The notes below the pieces were generated by a model, which was not told the origin of the DNA, did not search any database, and saw only the letters and a program-made list of their open reading frames with translations. From positions 18,102-82,101 of the forward strand of contig JAGTRS010000012.1 in assembly GCA_018262195.1 (NCBI GenBank): a stretch of DNA of 64,000 bases, written 5' to 3'. The position numbers were made by a program, and so were the translations under genes. Of this stretch, positions 18,785-28,697 are shown piece by piece; the first letter of the stretch is position 1, and the number at the start of each line of letters is the position of its first letter. This stretch comes from Pseudomonadota bacterium (GTDB taxonomy: Bacteria; Pseudomonadota; Gammaproteobacteria; Burkholderiales; Rhodocyclaceae).

Positions 18785-19620
18785 TGAACGATCAGGCACT
18801 GCATGCCCGGAATCCGCTTTTTGATGCCTCCATGCTCGGCCTTTGCCTGCTTTTTGCCGGGGCGCTCGGCGCGCTTGGCTTGAGCGGCGACTGGTACTAC
18901 GGTTTCATTCCTGCCCAGGGGGCCAGCCTGGTCTTGCCCGCTGTTTTCTGGGAATCGCTCACCACGCTCGGTGACGGCCGCATCCAGTTGGCCTTGGTCT
19001 TGCCTTTCTGCCTGCGCTATCCGCGGGTTTTCTGGGCGCTGTTCCTCGGATCGATCCTCGCCGCAATGATCAGCCGCGGCGTCAAAGTCTGGTTTCCAAT
19101 GCCGCGCCCGGCTGCCGTGCTCGATGCCAGCCAGATCACCATCATCGGCGCCCGTCTGACGGCGCACAGTTTTCCATCCGGCCATACCGTCTCGGCCTTC
19201 TCCTTCGTTGTGGCGTGGCTCGCCTTGCTCGGCTGGTGGCGTGCCCTGCCCATCGTTGTGCTGGCTGCGCTGGCCGGTTTCTCGCGGATCGCCGTGGGCG
19301 CGCACTGGCCGGTCGACGTGCTGGCCGGGGCCTTGATCGGGATTGCAGGCGGTTGGGCCGGCCTGCGCCTGAGTCGCCATTTCCGTTGGGGGCTTGGTGT
19401 TCGGGCGCACTGGACACTGATCGGAGCAGCAGTCATCGCGGTGGCCACCCTGCCGTTCGATGGCCAGGGCTACCCAGACTCATTGCCCTGGCGGATCGTC
19501 GCCTGCCTGTGGGGGCTGGGCGGCTTCGTGCTGGTCTATCTGCTGCCCCTGTTGCGCCACGGCTGGCAGGCAGTGAATCGGCCGTTGGCAGGGCTGGCCG
19601 CGGAACCCCGCGCAATCTAG
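18784..19620 (+). CDS. PAP2-family membrane phosphatase
   Basis: Lipid phosphatase, possibly acting on undecaprenyl pyrophosphate or lipid A phosphate. The 278-residue protein has about six membrane helices and the complete three-part PAP2 signature: KVWFPMPRP, then PSGHTVSAFSF, then SRIAVGAHWPVD. It is translationally coupled to the preceding ArnT-family gene, which suggests a role in modifying or recycling a polyprenyl-phosphate carrier (inference). No terminator is obvious. Confidence 0.85.
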   Translation: MNDQALHARNPLFDASMLGLCLLFAGALGALGLSGDWYYGFIPAQGASLVLPAVFWESLTTLGDGRIQLALVLPFCLRYPRVFWALFLGSILAAMISRGVKVWFPMPRPAAVLDASQITIIGARLTAHSFPSGHTVSAFSFVVAWLALLGWWRALPIVVLAALAGFSRIAVGAHWPVDVLAGALIGIAGGWAGLRLSRHFRWGLGVRAHWTLIGAAVIAVATLPFDGQGYPDSLPWRIVACLWGLGGFVLVYLLPLLRHGWQAVNRPLAGLAAEPRAI

Positions 19621-20097
19621 GCATTCAATCCGTCAAGTATCGCTGGAGTGGAGTGGCTGGTTAGAGATGACTTTTCTGACGGATAAAATCGAGATTGTTG
19701 CGGCAGAGATTTGATCGTTTCCGCCAACAGGCCATCTCGCCGAGCCAAAAATACCTGCCAATCAATGCCGTTTGATGTCCAGGTGGCAAGCATCCGCAGG
19801 CGTAACCAGAACGGATAAGAAAGTGCATGGCAGTAGCCCACGGTGAAGGTGACCGGGGCTGCCTGCCATTGTTTTCAGATAAGCCTGGTGCCCAGCAGCC
19901 GAATCCTCAGCCAGGAGCCAGATGAGGGCCATTGTTATGTCAATTCGCTAACGGCATAGCCCCTGCTGCAGCTATCACCAAAGGCATACCTATTGCATAG
20001 GCGGCTTACCAATTCATAGTCCGGTCAACCGGGGTTTCCCCGATGCGCCGCCGGAAGAATTCATTCAAAGTTTTCTACTGAAAAGGAAACTTTATTG
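19621..20097 (+). other. long intergenic leader of the hybrid kinase gene
   Basis: About 475 bases with no supported gene; a 74-codon minus-strand frame at 19617-19841 has no recognisable domain. The last 130 bases look structured. A CCTAT/ATAGG stem follows AAAGGCATA near 20000, and CGGGG/CCCCG lies in the stretch before position 20045. The order GGCATACC ... GGTCAACCGGGGTTTCCCCGATG recalls class I c-di-GMP (GEMM) riboswitches but lacks their GACGCAAAGCC core. Confidence 0.35.
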
Positions 20098-23000
20098 ATG
20101 ATCAAGTCCGGCAGTCAAACGCGCGTCAATTCGGGGACCTGCCTGCCCGTTGAAGCTTTTGGCGAGGAGCAAGGCAAAGACAGGGGAATAAAACCAGGGA
20201 AAACAGGCCGTCCGGGCTTGGCTCAGGGCTATACGGGCCTCATTTTGATTGCCTTGTCCGCCCTGAGTCTGATGGCTTTTCTGCTCTGGCAAGGCTACCA
20301 GGATGCGATGCGCACTGCGGAGCACACTTCGCGCGGTGTTCTGGCAATCTATGAATCCCACCTCAACGCCTCGTTGGGGCGGGCCGATGCTGCCCTGATT
20401 GAGATCGGGGCCTCCGCTCGCCCGCGCTTCGCAGCGGGCAACGCCAGTAACGATAACTGGAGCGGCACTACTGATGCCTTGGTGCGACGTCTCGGCCAGT
20501 CGGCCGAAATTGACGGCGTCTACCTGATCGATGCCAACGGGCGGCTCCGCTACAGCTCGGATACCTCAGTTTCCGGCCTCGATCTGTCTGACCGTGACTA
20601 TTTTCGCAAACTGCACGATGCCCCGCTGCAAGGCATGGTCACTTCCGGGCTGCTGGTGCTGCGTACGACCGGCCAGCCTAGCATCATGCTGGCGCGGGCG
20701 GTGATCGGTACTGAAGGCGACTTTCTCGGCGTTGTCGGAATGACGCTGAATGTCGGCCATTTCGCGGAAATCCTCGACCGGGTGGACCTGGGGCCGCGAG
20801 GTTTCTTGGCCATCAGCAATGCCGAAGATGGACAGACTATCCTGCGCCGGCCATTGCAGAAAGAGTCGCCAATGGTCCAGATACAATCAGAACTTCTGCG
20901 CGGACACCTGACGAACAAGCCGGAAGGGAGTTTTCTCGCCACCGATCCGATTGACGGTGTTGAGCGCCTGATCAGCTTTTGCCGGGTCCGCAACTACCCG
21001 TGGCAGGTGGTCGCCGGTGTCGCCAAGCAGGAAATCCTGGCTGACTGGTGGAAACGCCTGTACGTGACCGCTGCCGCAATGGCCATCTTGCTCCTCGCCG
21101 GCTGGCTGATGTCGCGACGCATCATTCGCAGCAATCGCGCCCTGGAAGCAGGTGCCGCTCGCCTCGCCCAGCTATCGCTGGCTGTCGAACAAAATCCGAA
21201 TGCAGTGATCATGACCGACCTGGCGGGCATCATCACCTATGTCAATCCAGCCTTTGTCGAAATGAGCGGTTATTCCCCGGAAGAGGCTCTGGGGCAAAAG
21301 GCATCCATGCAGAAGTCCGGACAAAGCCCACCGGAAACCTATATTTCCCTGCGGCAAACGCTGGAGCGCGGCGATGTCTGGAGCGGCGAATTCATCAATC
21401 GCAGCAAGAATGGCCGGCTGCGCACCGATTTCGCCCGCGTTTCGCCGATCCGTAATGGATCGGGCGAAATTTTCGGCTATCTGTCGATTCAGGAAGACAT
21501 CAGCGAACGCAAGGCGCTGGCCCGTGAACTCGATCTCCATCGTCACCACCTGAGCGAACTCGTCGAGGTAAGAACACAGCAACTGGCTGATGCCAACAAA
21601 GTGCTGGCGGCGCTCAATGCCGAGGTCACCGAGCTTTATAACAGCGCTCCTTGCGGCTACCACACGCTGAGTGCGGACGGCCTGATCGTGCGCATCAACG
21701 ATACCGAACTCGCCTGGCTCAACGCCACACGCCCGGAGATCGAGTACCGGCTCCGATTCGTCGATCTTCTGGCCGAAGAGTGCCGGCCACTGCTGCTCGA
21801 TCAACTGGCCAATCTGCGCCAGGTCGAAACGACACTCAGTCTGGAAGTCGAATTGCTGCGAGCCGATGGCCAACGCGTTCCCGTCGTTCTCAACATGCGC
21901 GCCGTCTTTGCCGATGATGGTTCGCTCGCTCATGTGCTGGCCACGGTCTTTGCAGATGCCGAGCGCCGCAACCGGGAAAGGCGCATTCGCAACCTGAACG
22001 CTTCGCTCATGGAGCGTGCCATCGATCTCGAGCGTGCCCGGGATGCGGCGGAAGCCGCCAATCGCAGCAAGAGTGCCTTTCTGGCCAACATGAGCCACGA
22101 AATCCGGACGCCGATGAATGCCATTCTCGGCTTCACGCATGCCTTGCTACGCGACACCCTGCAGGAGCAGCAGCGGGCGAGCCTGAAAAAGATTGGCGAC
22201 GCAGCCCAGCATCTCCTGTCGGTGATCAACGACATCCTCGACATATCGAAGATAGAGGCCGGCAAAGTCATCCTCGAACCGGGTGACTTCCGTATAGATA
22301 CGGTTTTCGAGCGGGCCATCACCCTGGTCGCCGGCAAGGCCGAGGAAAAAGGCCTTCAGGTGCGGCACAGCATCGCGCCGCAACTACTTGGTGAAGTGCG
22401 CGGCGACGCCATGCGTCTGGGCCAGATCATGCTCAACATTCTCGGGAACGCTGTCAAATTCACGGATAACGGGCAGATCAAACTGAGCGCCGGGCTACAG
22501 AAGCGGGAGGGGGAACGGCTGCTGGTACGCTTCAGCATCAGCGACAGTGGCATCGGCATCGATCCCGCCGCACAGCAACGGCTTTTCTCGCCGTTTGAGC
22601 AGGCTGATGCCTCGACCACGCGCCGCTACGGTGGCAGCGGCCTGGGCCTGGCAATCAGTCGGCGGCTCGTCGAAATGATGGGCGGTGAAATCGGACTCGA
22701 CAGCCAGCCGGGGCAAGGCAGCACCTTCTGGTTTACCGCCTGGTTCGACGCGGTGGCCGACAAGCCTACCGCGATGATGGCAGTGCCGGCCACAAACGAG
22801 AGCGTCGAAGAGATCCTGCGGCGCAAATACGCCGGTTGCTCGGTGCTGGTCGCCGAGGACAACCCGATCAACCAGGAGGTCATCTGTTTCTTCCTGCAGG
22901 AGATTGGTTTTAATCCAATCTGCGCCGACAACGGCCGCCTTGCTTTGGATATCGCCGGAAAGACCTCCTGTGCGCTGATCCTGATGGACATGCTGATGCC

Positions 23001-23229
23001 GGAAATGGACGGCATAGAAGCCACGCGCCGGCTGCGTAGCCAACCGGGCTTCGACAACGTGCCGATCATCGCCCTGACCGCCAGCGCCTTTGACGACGAC
23101 CGCCAGCGCTGCCTCGCCGCCGGCATGGACGATCACATGGGCAAGCCCATCGACCCCAAGATCTTCTTCCCAACCCTGCTGCGCTGGCTTGAGTCCGGAC
23201 GTACCCCGGTCTTGTCAGCAATCTCCTGA
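20098..23229 (+). CDS. hybrid sensor histidine kinase (Cache-PAS-PAS-HisKA-HATPase-REC)
   Basis: Membrane-bound hybrid kinase of 1043 residues. TM1 is at about 43-65, followed by an extracytoplasmic Cache-type sensor domain (about 75-320) and TM2 (LYVTAAAMAILLLAGWLM). Two PAS domains follow: AVEQNPNAVIMTD at about 360-475, and a second at about 520-625. HisKA has NMSHEIRTPMNAIL (His 667). HATPase has GGSGLGLAISRRL. The C-terminal receiver has Asp 964 in ILMDMLMPEMDG. The ATG at 20098 has AAGGAA 10 nt upstream; a TTG directly before it is less likely. No output regulator is fused, so a phosphorelay partner should exist elsewhere. Confidence 0.9.
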   Translation: MIKSGSQTRVNSGTCLPVEAFGEEQGKDRGIKPGKTGRPGLAQGYTGLILIALSALSLMAFLLWQGYQDAMRTAEHTSRGVLAIYESHLNASLGRADAALIEIGASARPRFAAGNASNDNWSGTTDALVRRLGQSAEIDGVYLIDANGRLRYSSDTSVSGLDLSDRDYFRKLHDAPLQGMVTSGLLVLRTTGQPSIMLARAVIGTEGDFLGVVGMTLNVGHFAEILDRVDLGPRGFLAISNAEDGQTILRRPLQKESPMVQIQSELLRGHLTNKPEGSFLATDPIDGVERLISFCRVRNYPWQVVAGVAKQEILADWWKRLYVTAAAMAILLLAGWLMSRRIIRSNRALEAGAARLAQLSLAVEQNPNAVIMTDLAGIITYVNPAFVEMSGYSPEEALGQKASMQKSGQSPPETYISLRQTLERGDVWSGEFINRSKNGRLRTDFARVSPIRNGSGEIFGYLSIQEDISERKALARELDLHRHHLSELVEVRTQQLADANKVLAALNAEVTELYNSAPCGYHTLSADGLIVRINDTELAWLNATRPEIEYRLRFVDLLAEECRPLLLDQLANLRQVETTLSLEVELLRADGQRVPVVLNMRAVFADDGSLAHVLATVFADAERRNRERRIRNLNASLMERAIDLERARDAAEAANRSKSAFLANMSHEIRTPMNAILGFTHALLRDTLQEQQRASLKKIGDAAQHLLSVINDILDISKIEAGKVILEPGDFRIDTVFERAITLVAGKAEEKGLQVRHSIAPQLLGEVRGDAMRLGQIMLNILGNAVKFTDNGQIKLSAGLQKREGERLLVRFSISDSGIGIDPAAQQRLFSPFEQADASTTRRYGGSGLGLAISRRLVEMMGGEIGLDSQPGQGSTFWFTAWFDAVADKPTAMMAVPATNESVEEILRRKYAGCSVLVAEDNPINQEVICFFLQEIGFNPICADNGRLALDIAGKTSCALILMDMLMPEMDGIEATRRLRSQPGFDNVPIIALTASAFDDDRQRCLAAGMDDHMGKPIDPKIFFPTLLRWLESGRTPVLSAIS

Positions 23230-23238
23230 AGGTTATCC

Positions 23239-25281
23239 ATGACTCGAAAACGTTTTGCTGATCTGTCGCTCGCCACGCGCCTGAATCTGGTGGTCTGTTC
23301 CGCGCTGCTCGTTCTCGTGATGGCCGGTAGCGGGCTGTTGGGCAACCGGCTCGGTGCGCATCTGGAGCAGAAGCGCCTGGACGAGGTGACGGCAACCAAT
23401 AGCCTGATCGTCAGCATGATCTCGGCCTTTGCCGAAAACCAGGAAAAGGGCGTTGCGGAACTGACGCGTGCCTTGCTTCTGCTGTTTCCCGAGGGGTTTG
23501 CGAGCGAGCCGGCCGCCGCACAAAGTGCAGCCGGGCCGAAGCAGCCACTCCTGCGTTCAGGCAATACCCCGGTCAGCAGCGCTTCTCCACAGCTGGATCG
23601 CTTTGCTGCCGCCACCCACGGCATCGCTTCCATCCTTGTCCGCAATGGCGGCAATTTCATCCGTGTCGCCAGTTCGGTGCGCAAGGAAGATGGCAGCCGT
23701 GCTGTCGGCATGCCACTGGAAGACAATCATCCTGCCTTGCCCCTGTTGCTCAGGGGCGAGTCCTACAGCGGCCGGGCAAGCTTCCTCGGGCGCGACTATG
23801 TGGCCCACTACGAACCGGTCAAGGATGAAGCCGGTCGCGTCATTGCCGCACTGGTTGTCGGTACCGACACGACCGAAGCCCTCAAGACGTTGAAGAAGAA
23901 AATTCTGGCGGTCAAGATTGGTGAAACCGGCTACCCCTACATCGTCGAGTCTGGCAGCAAGCCAGGCATCCTGGTCGCCCACCCGACCAAGGAAGGACAA
24001 AGCCTGCTTGACGCACGGGATGGCAACGGGCGGGAGTTCGTCAAAGACATGCTGGCTGCCCGTCAGGGCCTGAGTCGCTATCCCTGGATCAACAGCGAAC
24101 TGGGCGAAACCGCGGCGCGCGACAAATATGCGGTTTTTTCCACCTATGACCGCTGGCAGTGGCTGGTCGTCACCGGTGGCTACACAGATGAACTCTCGCG
24201 CGAAGTTGCTCCGGTGCGTAACAGCGTTCTGGCGGCAGGAGCCTTCCTTCTGCTGGCTGCCGCCGGGCTGATGCTGGTGGTCACCCGGCAATGGATTACC
24301 CGCCCTCTGCAGCACACCATGCTGGCCATGGACCGTATCGCGGCCGGCGATCTCGGTCAGCCGGTCGAAGTTCGCGGCAACGACGAGGTTGGCCGGCTGC
24401 TGCGTGCCACGGAAAGCATGCGCCGCCAACTGGCCGAGGCGATCGCCGCCATTCGCTCCACCGCAGACGAACTGGTGGCGAGCGCGCGCGACCTGGCGGG
24501 GGCGGCTGCGGGCGTCTCCGGTATTTCGAACCAGCAGAGTGAACAGGCGGCAGCGATGGCAGCCGGGGTCGAGCAGATGATGGTCAGCATCCAGCAGGTC
24601 GCCGACTATTCGAGCGAAGCACGCCAGATGTCGGCGCTTGCCGAAGACACCTCCCGCCAGGGCGCCAGCGTCATCGCCGCCACGGTGAACGGCATGTCGG
24701 GCATTGCCCAGACTGTTCGCAGCGCTTCCGAAAGTGTCATTTCGCTGGGTGCCAAATCGCAGGAAATCAGCGTCATCGTTCAGGCGATCAAGGAAATTGC
24801 CGAACAGACCAATCTCCTTGCCCTCAATGCGGCCATCGAAGCCGCGCGGGCGGGCGAGCAGGGGCGCGGTTTTGCCGTTGTCGCCGACGAGGTGCGCAAG
24901 CTGGCCGAACGTACCCGGAAATCGACCGGCGAAATCGCCGAGATGATCGAGGGCGTCCAGGGCCAGACCCAGAGCGCCGTAACGGCCATGCAGCAAGGGG
25001 TGGCGCAGGTTGAAGCCGGCGTTGGCATGGCCCTTCAGGCAGGCAGCAGCATGGATGGCATCCGCAACAGCGCGCTGCAGGTCGCCGAGGCCGTCGAGGG
25101 TATTTCCGCCTCGCTGGCCGAACAGAGCGCCGCCAGTGGCGACATCAGCCGCAACGTCGAGGCGATTGCCATCCAGGCCGAAAACAACAGCGATCAGGCA
25201 GGGCGTACCTCGGTCGCGGCAACTCAACTCGAACGCCTCGCCCAGTCGCTGAAGGAGAAGGTCGCCCGCTTTCGCAGTTGA
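23239..25281 (+). CDS. methyl-accepting chemotaxis protein with Cache sensor domain
   Basis: Transmembrane chemoreceptor of 680 residues. TM1 is at about 13-35 and TM2 at about 333-355, enclosing a large periplasmic Cache_3-Cache_2-type sensor. HAMP follows ([18 protein letters not shown]), then the signalling domain with the highly conserved hairpin [20 protein letters not shown] and [16 protein letters not shown]. There is no C-terminal CheR/CheB pentapeptide. It lies 9 nt after the hybrid kinase, so the two may be co-transcribed and respond to related signals. Confidence 0.93.
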   Translation: MTRKRFADLSLATRLNLVVCSALLVLVMAGSGLLGNRLGAHLEQKRLDEVTATNSLIVSMISAFAENQEKGVAELTRALLLLFPEGFASEPAAAQSAAGPKQPLLRSGNTPVSSASPQLDRFAAATHGIASILVRNGGNFIRVASSVRKEDGSRAVGMPLEDNHPALPLLLRGESYSGRASFLGRDYVAHYEPVKDEAGRVIAALVVGTDTTEALKTLKKKILAVKIGETGYPYIVESGSKPGILVAHPTKEGQSLLDARDGNGREFVKDMLAARQGLSRYPWINSELGETAARDKYAVFSTYDRWQWLVVTGGYTDELSREVAPVRNSVLAAGAFLLLAAAGLMLVVTRQWITRPLQHTMLAMDRIAAGDLGQPVEVRGNDEVGRLLRATESMRRQLAEAIAAIRSTADELVASARDLAGAAAGVSGISNQQSEQAAAMAAGVEQMMVSIQQVADYSSEARQMSALAEDTSRQGASVIAATVNGMSGIAQTVRSASESVISLGAKSQEISVIVQAIKEIAEQTNLLALNAAIEAARAGEQGRGFAVVADEVRKLAERTRKSTGEIAEMIEGVQGQTQSAVTAMQQGVAQVEAGVGMALQAGSSMDGIRNSALQVAEAVEGISASLAEQSAASGDISRNVEAIAIQAENNSDQAGRTSVAATQLERLAQSLKEKVARFRS

Positions 25282-25293
25282 ATGAAGTCCGGC

Positions 25294-25938
25294 CTACAGT
25301 TCCGAGATGCCCTGCCGGATGGCGTAACGCACCAGGCCGGCAATATCCTGGATGCCAAGCCGGTTCATGATCTGTGCCCGGTAAGTTTCGACAGTCTTGA
25401 TGCTGACGCCCAGTGTGAAGGCGATTTCCTTGGTCCGCTGGCCATCGGCGATCAGCTTCAGGACTTCCATCTGGCGGGCGGTCAGGCCGTCGCGGTGATC
25501 CGAAGTGCGAACCCGGGCCAGGTAGGCATCGACCACCTGCCGCGAGATGCTGGCCGATAGCCAGTTGCCGCCGTTCATCACAGTCCGCACCGCCTGTTCA
25601 AGCTCTTGCGGTGCCGCCGTCTTGAGCACATAGCCGACCGCGCCGAGGCGCATCGCGGCAATAACATGCTCCTCGGTGTCGTGCATGGAAAGCATGATGA
25701 CCCGGATGCCGGGATGAACTGCCTTGATGTTCTCCAGAGTTTGCAAGCCGGTCCTGCCAGGCATGGCGATGTCGAGGATGGCAACATCGGGCAGCAGTTC
25801 GCCGGCCAGGAGGCAGGCCTGGGTGCCATCGCCAGCCTCGGCAACCACCTGAAAACCATCTACTGCCTCGAGCAGGGCTTTGACGCCGGCGCGCACCAGG
25901 TTGTGATCATCGGCAAGAAGGATGCGTATCAGTGGCAT
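25294..25938 (-). CDS. NarL/FixJ-family response regulator
   Basis: Two-domain transcription factor of 214 residues. The receiver has DD about 10-11, Asp about 56 in AILDIAMPG and Lys in VLKTAAP. The LuxR-type helix-turn-helix has LTARQMEVLKLIADG, KEIAFTLGVSIKTVETYRAQIM. It starts two bases after the stop of the partner kinase and converges on the chemoreceptor gene. Targets are unknown. Confidence 0.92.
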   Translation of the reverse strand: MPLIRILLADDHNLVRAGVKALLEAVDGFQVVAEAGDGTQACLLAGELLPDVAILDIAMPGRTGLQTLENIKAVHPGIRVIMLSMHDTEEHVIAAMRLGAVGYVLKTAAPQELEQAVRTVMNGGNWLSASISRQVVDAYLARVRTSDHRDGLTARQMEVLKLIADGQRTKEIAFTLGVSIKTVETYRAQIMNRLGIQDIAGLVRYAIRQGISEL

Positions 25939-25940
25939 AG

Positions 25941-28172
25941 TCAGGGCGGCAAGGGAAAGGAGGCGGCAACTTCAGTACCGGCGCCTGGACGGGTGTTGAT
26001 GTTGAAATGTCCGCCCAGGGCGGTCACCCGTTCGCGCATGCTGATCAGGCCAAGCGAGGCGAGGTTGCGCAGCTTCCGGAAGGTTTCATCGAGATCGAAA
26101 CCGACGCCATCATCCTTGATCGAGAGATGCAGCCCATCGATCTCCAGCGAGAGCGCTATCGAGAGTTTGGCCGCTTTCGAGTGGCGCAGGGCATTCGATA
26201 CCGCCTCCTGCAGCACGCGGAAACAGGCCAGTTCCAGCGCCGGGGCCAGCCGCTGATCCTGCAGGTTCTGCTGCAGGTCGATGCAGATGTCAGTGCTGCC
26301 GGCAATCTGGCTCACATGCCAGCGCACCGCCGATGCCAGACCCAGGTCGTCGAGGACCGGCGGACGTAGCCGCCGGGCGATGTCGCGGGTGGTCTCGATC
26401 AACTCTTCGACATTGGCCACCCCTTCGTGAATGATCATCCGTCCGCGGGGACTGTCACCCAGCACCATGAACAGGGAGTGCAGATGCAGTTGCAGGCTGG
26501 TCAGCGTCTGACCAATATGGTCGTGCAGTTCCAGTGAAAGCAGGCGCTTCTCTTCCTCCTGGAGGGCAAGATACTTGGTGGTCATCGCCTGGAGCTGCGC
26601 TGTTGCCACGGACTGCAACTCTTGCGAGCGCTTGAGTTCGCTAATTTCAAAATAGGAAACCACTGCACCTCCGGCCGCACTGCGCAAGGGCAGTACACTG
26701 AGGTTGAACCAGCGGCGACCACTGGCTGACTCGCACAGGCATTCAGCAGCGAAATGCCCGGCCTTACTCTGCAACAGGTCGAGCACGGCACGCTCGATTG
26801 CCGGACCGTTTCCCTCGTTGCCCTGGTCGTCAAGGGTGTGGGATGCGTTGCGACAGACCTCGAGAAAATTGCTACCGACCCCGGTGCGCCAGAGATCCTC
26901 GGGCGCACCGCCATTTTCTTCGGCAAAACGGTGCCAGGATTCATTGACCGCGACAATCATCCCATCCCGGTCAAGCACGGCTGTTTGCGCTCCAATCGAA
27001 TCGAGCACGGCACGATTCAGTTCGGCGCTGGCCTGCAGCGCCATCTCGGATTGCCGCAGCTCGGTAATGTCGATTGCCACGCCGCCGAGCATGGTTGGCG
27101 CGCCGGGCGTGGAAATCGGAAACTTGATGCTCTGCCACAGACGTCGCCGTCCGGCGGGGTCGATGGTTTCCTCCTCCGCTTCAACTGCCTCACCCTTGGT
27201 ATAGACGGTGGCATCGGCCTCGGCCAGGCGGGCAACCACCGCCGCCGGCATCACGGCTGAAGGATGCTTGCCCAGCCACTGTTCACGGGGGGTGCCCAAG
27301 GCCTCGCCCCAGGCCTTGTTGAGATAGACGTAATTGCCAGCCGCATCCTTGATCCAGGCGACGGCCGGAATGGCATCCATGAAGGCATGAAATTTTTCTT
27401 CTGCCGCCTTTTCCTGCGCCTCGGCCCGATAGCGTTCGCTGACATCGCGGACAACAGCGCTCCAGCACCCGTCGGCAAACTTCACCGCTGTCACCTCGAC
27501 CGGGCAGCGAGTGTCCCATCTGGTCTGCAAACTCCACTTGCTGGGCATGGTGCTGAGCTGCCCGCATGGCGCGGCAGCGGCCAAAAGTCCATCGATGTCG
27601 CAATCGGGAATCAGGCGCGCAATATTCTGTCCGACCAGCTCTTCTCGAGAGTAGCCGACCATGGCGCAGAGGCGGGAATTGACCTCGATGAAATCGCCAT
27701 TTGCCGCAGTGACGAACATGCCATCCATCGCCTGCTCGAACACTAGCTGGAATCGCGCTTCGCCCGCCTGTCTGCCCGCTCGGCGCGCCCGCAAATACAG
27801 ATGTTCGTGCACACTGCTGACGAGGATGCCACTGGTCACGAAAACAAAGATCAGGATCAACAACCATGGCGTCTCGAGCGTAAAACTGAGTTGTTGCGGC
27901 AGGAAAAAATACCAGATCAGCAGGGTGCTGAGCATGGTTGCGATGATTCCGCCCCACAGACGGCCAATCAGGACCGCGAAAAATACCGTCGGGAAAAACA
28001 GAAACCAGGCGTAGGGCTGGATGTAGTGCCAGTAAGACCATTGGACGATGCAGACCAGCACCGGCAGCAGGCTTGCCAGAAGGACGCGCTGCCACGCAAC
28101 TTGCTCGGAAGTCGAGTCAGTTACGTGCTGTCTCCAGTTTGGGAAGCGCAACATGGGATGTCCGGTTAGCAT
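25941..28172 (-). CDS. DUF4118-PAS sensor histidine kinase of the NarX type
   Basis: 743-residue kinase paired with the NarL-type regulator. The N-terminal DUF4118 membrane block (about 30-125, with FPTVFFAVLIGRLWGG and LLIWYFFLPQ) is followed by three PAS domains (about 140-250, 265-375, 385-505). HisKA_3 has EEKRLLSLELHDHIGQTLTS (His about 545), and a HATPase_c domain with the degenerate G boxes of this class ends the protein. The ATG at 28172 lacks a clear ribosome site; an ATG at 28154 is the alternative. The membrane module is the same kind as in the KdpD-like kinase at 9466. Confidence 0.88.
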   Translation of the reverse strand: MLTGHPMLRFPNWRQHVTDSTSEQVAWQRVLLASLLPVLVCIVQWSYWHYIQPYAWFLFFPTVFFAVLIGRLWGGIIATMLSTLLIWYFFLPQQLSFTLETPWLLILIFVFVTSGILVSSVHEHLYLRARRAGRQAGEARFQLVFEQAMDGMFVTAANGDFIEVNSRLCAMVGYSREELVGQNIARLIPDCDIDGLLAAAAPCGQLSTMPSKWSLQTRWDTRCPVEVTAVKFADGCWSAVVRDVSERYRAEAQEKAAEEKFHAFMDAIPAVAWIKDAAGNYVYLNKAWGEALGTPREQWLGKHPSAVMPAAVVARLAEADATVYTKGEAVEAEEETIDPAGRRRLWQSIKFPISTPGAPTMLGGVAIDITELRQSEMALQASAELNRAVLDSIGAQTAVLDRDGMIVAVNESWHRFAEENGGAPEDLWRTGVGSNFLEVCRNASHTLDDQGNEGNGPAIERAVLDLLQSKAGHFAAECLCESASGRRWFNLSVLPLRSAAGGAVVSYFEISELKRSQELQSVATAQLQAMTTKYLALQEEEKRLLSLELHDHIGQTLTSLQLHLHSLFMVLGDSPRGRMIIHEGVANVEELIETTRDIARRLRPPVLDDLGLASAVRWHVSQIAGSTDICIDLQQNLQDQRLAPALELACFRVLQEAVSNALRHSKAAKLSIALSLEIDGLHLSIKDDGVGFDLDETFRKLRNLASLGLISMRERVTALGGHFNINTRPGAGTEVAASFPLPP

Positions 28173-28384
28173 TTAATCGATGCCCAAGGGCACACGCAAG
28201 CGCCAGCCTGTTCAAGCCGTTCGCACGCTCCAAAGGCCGATCAAACGGATGCAGCGGGCAAGCGCTGCCTTGTATCCGGGATTTGTCTCCGTAGTTGCGC
28301 CCGGCCTTCAGGCCGGATCTATAAAAATATGACACCTGTGCCCGCAAAAGGTTTCAAGGCGCGATTCAATTTGAATAATATTTC

Positions 28385-28633
28385 TCAGGAATCAACCGCG
28401 ACTGTTTCGCGCCCGTGCCTGTAACAAACTGACGCGGAGTATGGCCAGATAAGCCATGCCTGCCAATTAGGGGAGTTCGCACCGGTCGCCTCGAAAAACC
28501 TGATGGGCGCCAAGGGGGGCGGTGTCGCGACAGAGTCAATTGCCGTTCCCGGCGGCAGAATGAAGAACTCCGGGCTGGACGGCTGGCTGAATTCGGCAAT
28601 CTCGTTCGTCTTGCTGTTCTGAAAAAGCACCAT
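28385..28633 (-). CDS. possible small protein of unknown function
   Basis: An 82-codon frame in the 525-base gap between the kinase and plcP genes. About 70% of its third codon positions are G or C, as expected for real genes here, and its composition looks natural (FFILPPGTAID, NWQAWLIWPY). However, no Shine-Dalgarno is visible and it matches nothing known to me. It would be divergent from plcP. Confidence 0.3.
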   Translation of the reverse strand: MVLFQNSKTNEIAEFSQPSSPEFFILPPGTAIDSVATPPPLAPIRFFEATGANSPNWQAWLIWPYSASVCYRHGRETVAVDS

Positions 28634-28646
28634 GGCCGAAACAAAA

Positions 28647-28691
28647 GCTTAACGAAGCCGTAACTTCCGGGTCACGGGGCCGCATTATCGT
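28647..28691 (+). promoter_or_regulatory. candidate triple Pho half-sites and -10 of the plcP-agt operon
   Basis: GCTTAAC (28647), CCGTAAC (28658) and GGGTCAC (28669) are spaced exactly 11 bp apart. TATCGT (28686-28691) begins 10 bases after the last one, the same geometry as at pstS. The second and third units match CTGTAAC/CTGTCAC at 6/7 and 5/7. The start of transcription would fall at or next to the ATG at 28698. Confidence 0.5.
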
Positions 28692-28697
28692 GCGGGC

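Larger units (their letters stand above)
28173..28697. other. intergenic region upstream of the DUF4118 kinase and plcP genes
   Basis: Apart from the doubtful small frame at 28385-28633, it contains a strong CCGGCCT/AGGCCGG hairpin (28301-28316), an AT-rich stretch near 28320-28385 and the plcP promoter region at its right end. No repeats or mobile-element ends were seen. Confidence 0.5.

Noticed and set aside
19617..19841. 74-codon minus-strand frame downstream of the PAP2 gene
   Set aside because: No recognisable domain, weak third-position bias and no ribosome site; could be a remnant but not supported.
23557..25227. 556-codon minus-strand frame opposite the chemoreceptor
   Set aside because: Antisense shadow produced by high GC; the chemoreceptor frame carries all conserved motifs.
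28419..28435. CTGTAAC-AAA-CTGACGC, a possible extra Pho box
   Set aside because: The spacer is 3 rather than 4 bases, no -10 follows at 10 nt and it lies far from any supported start.
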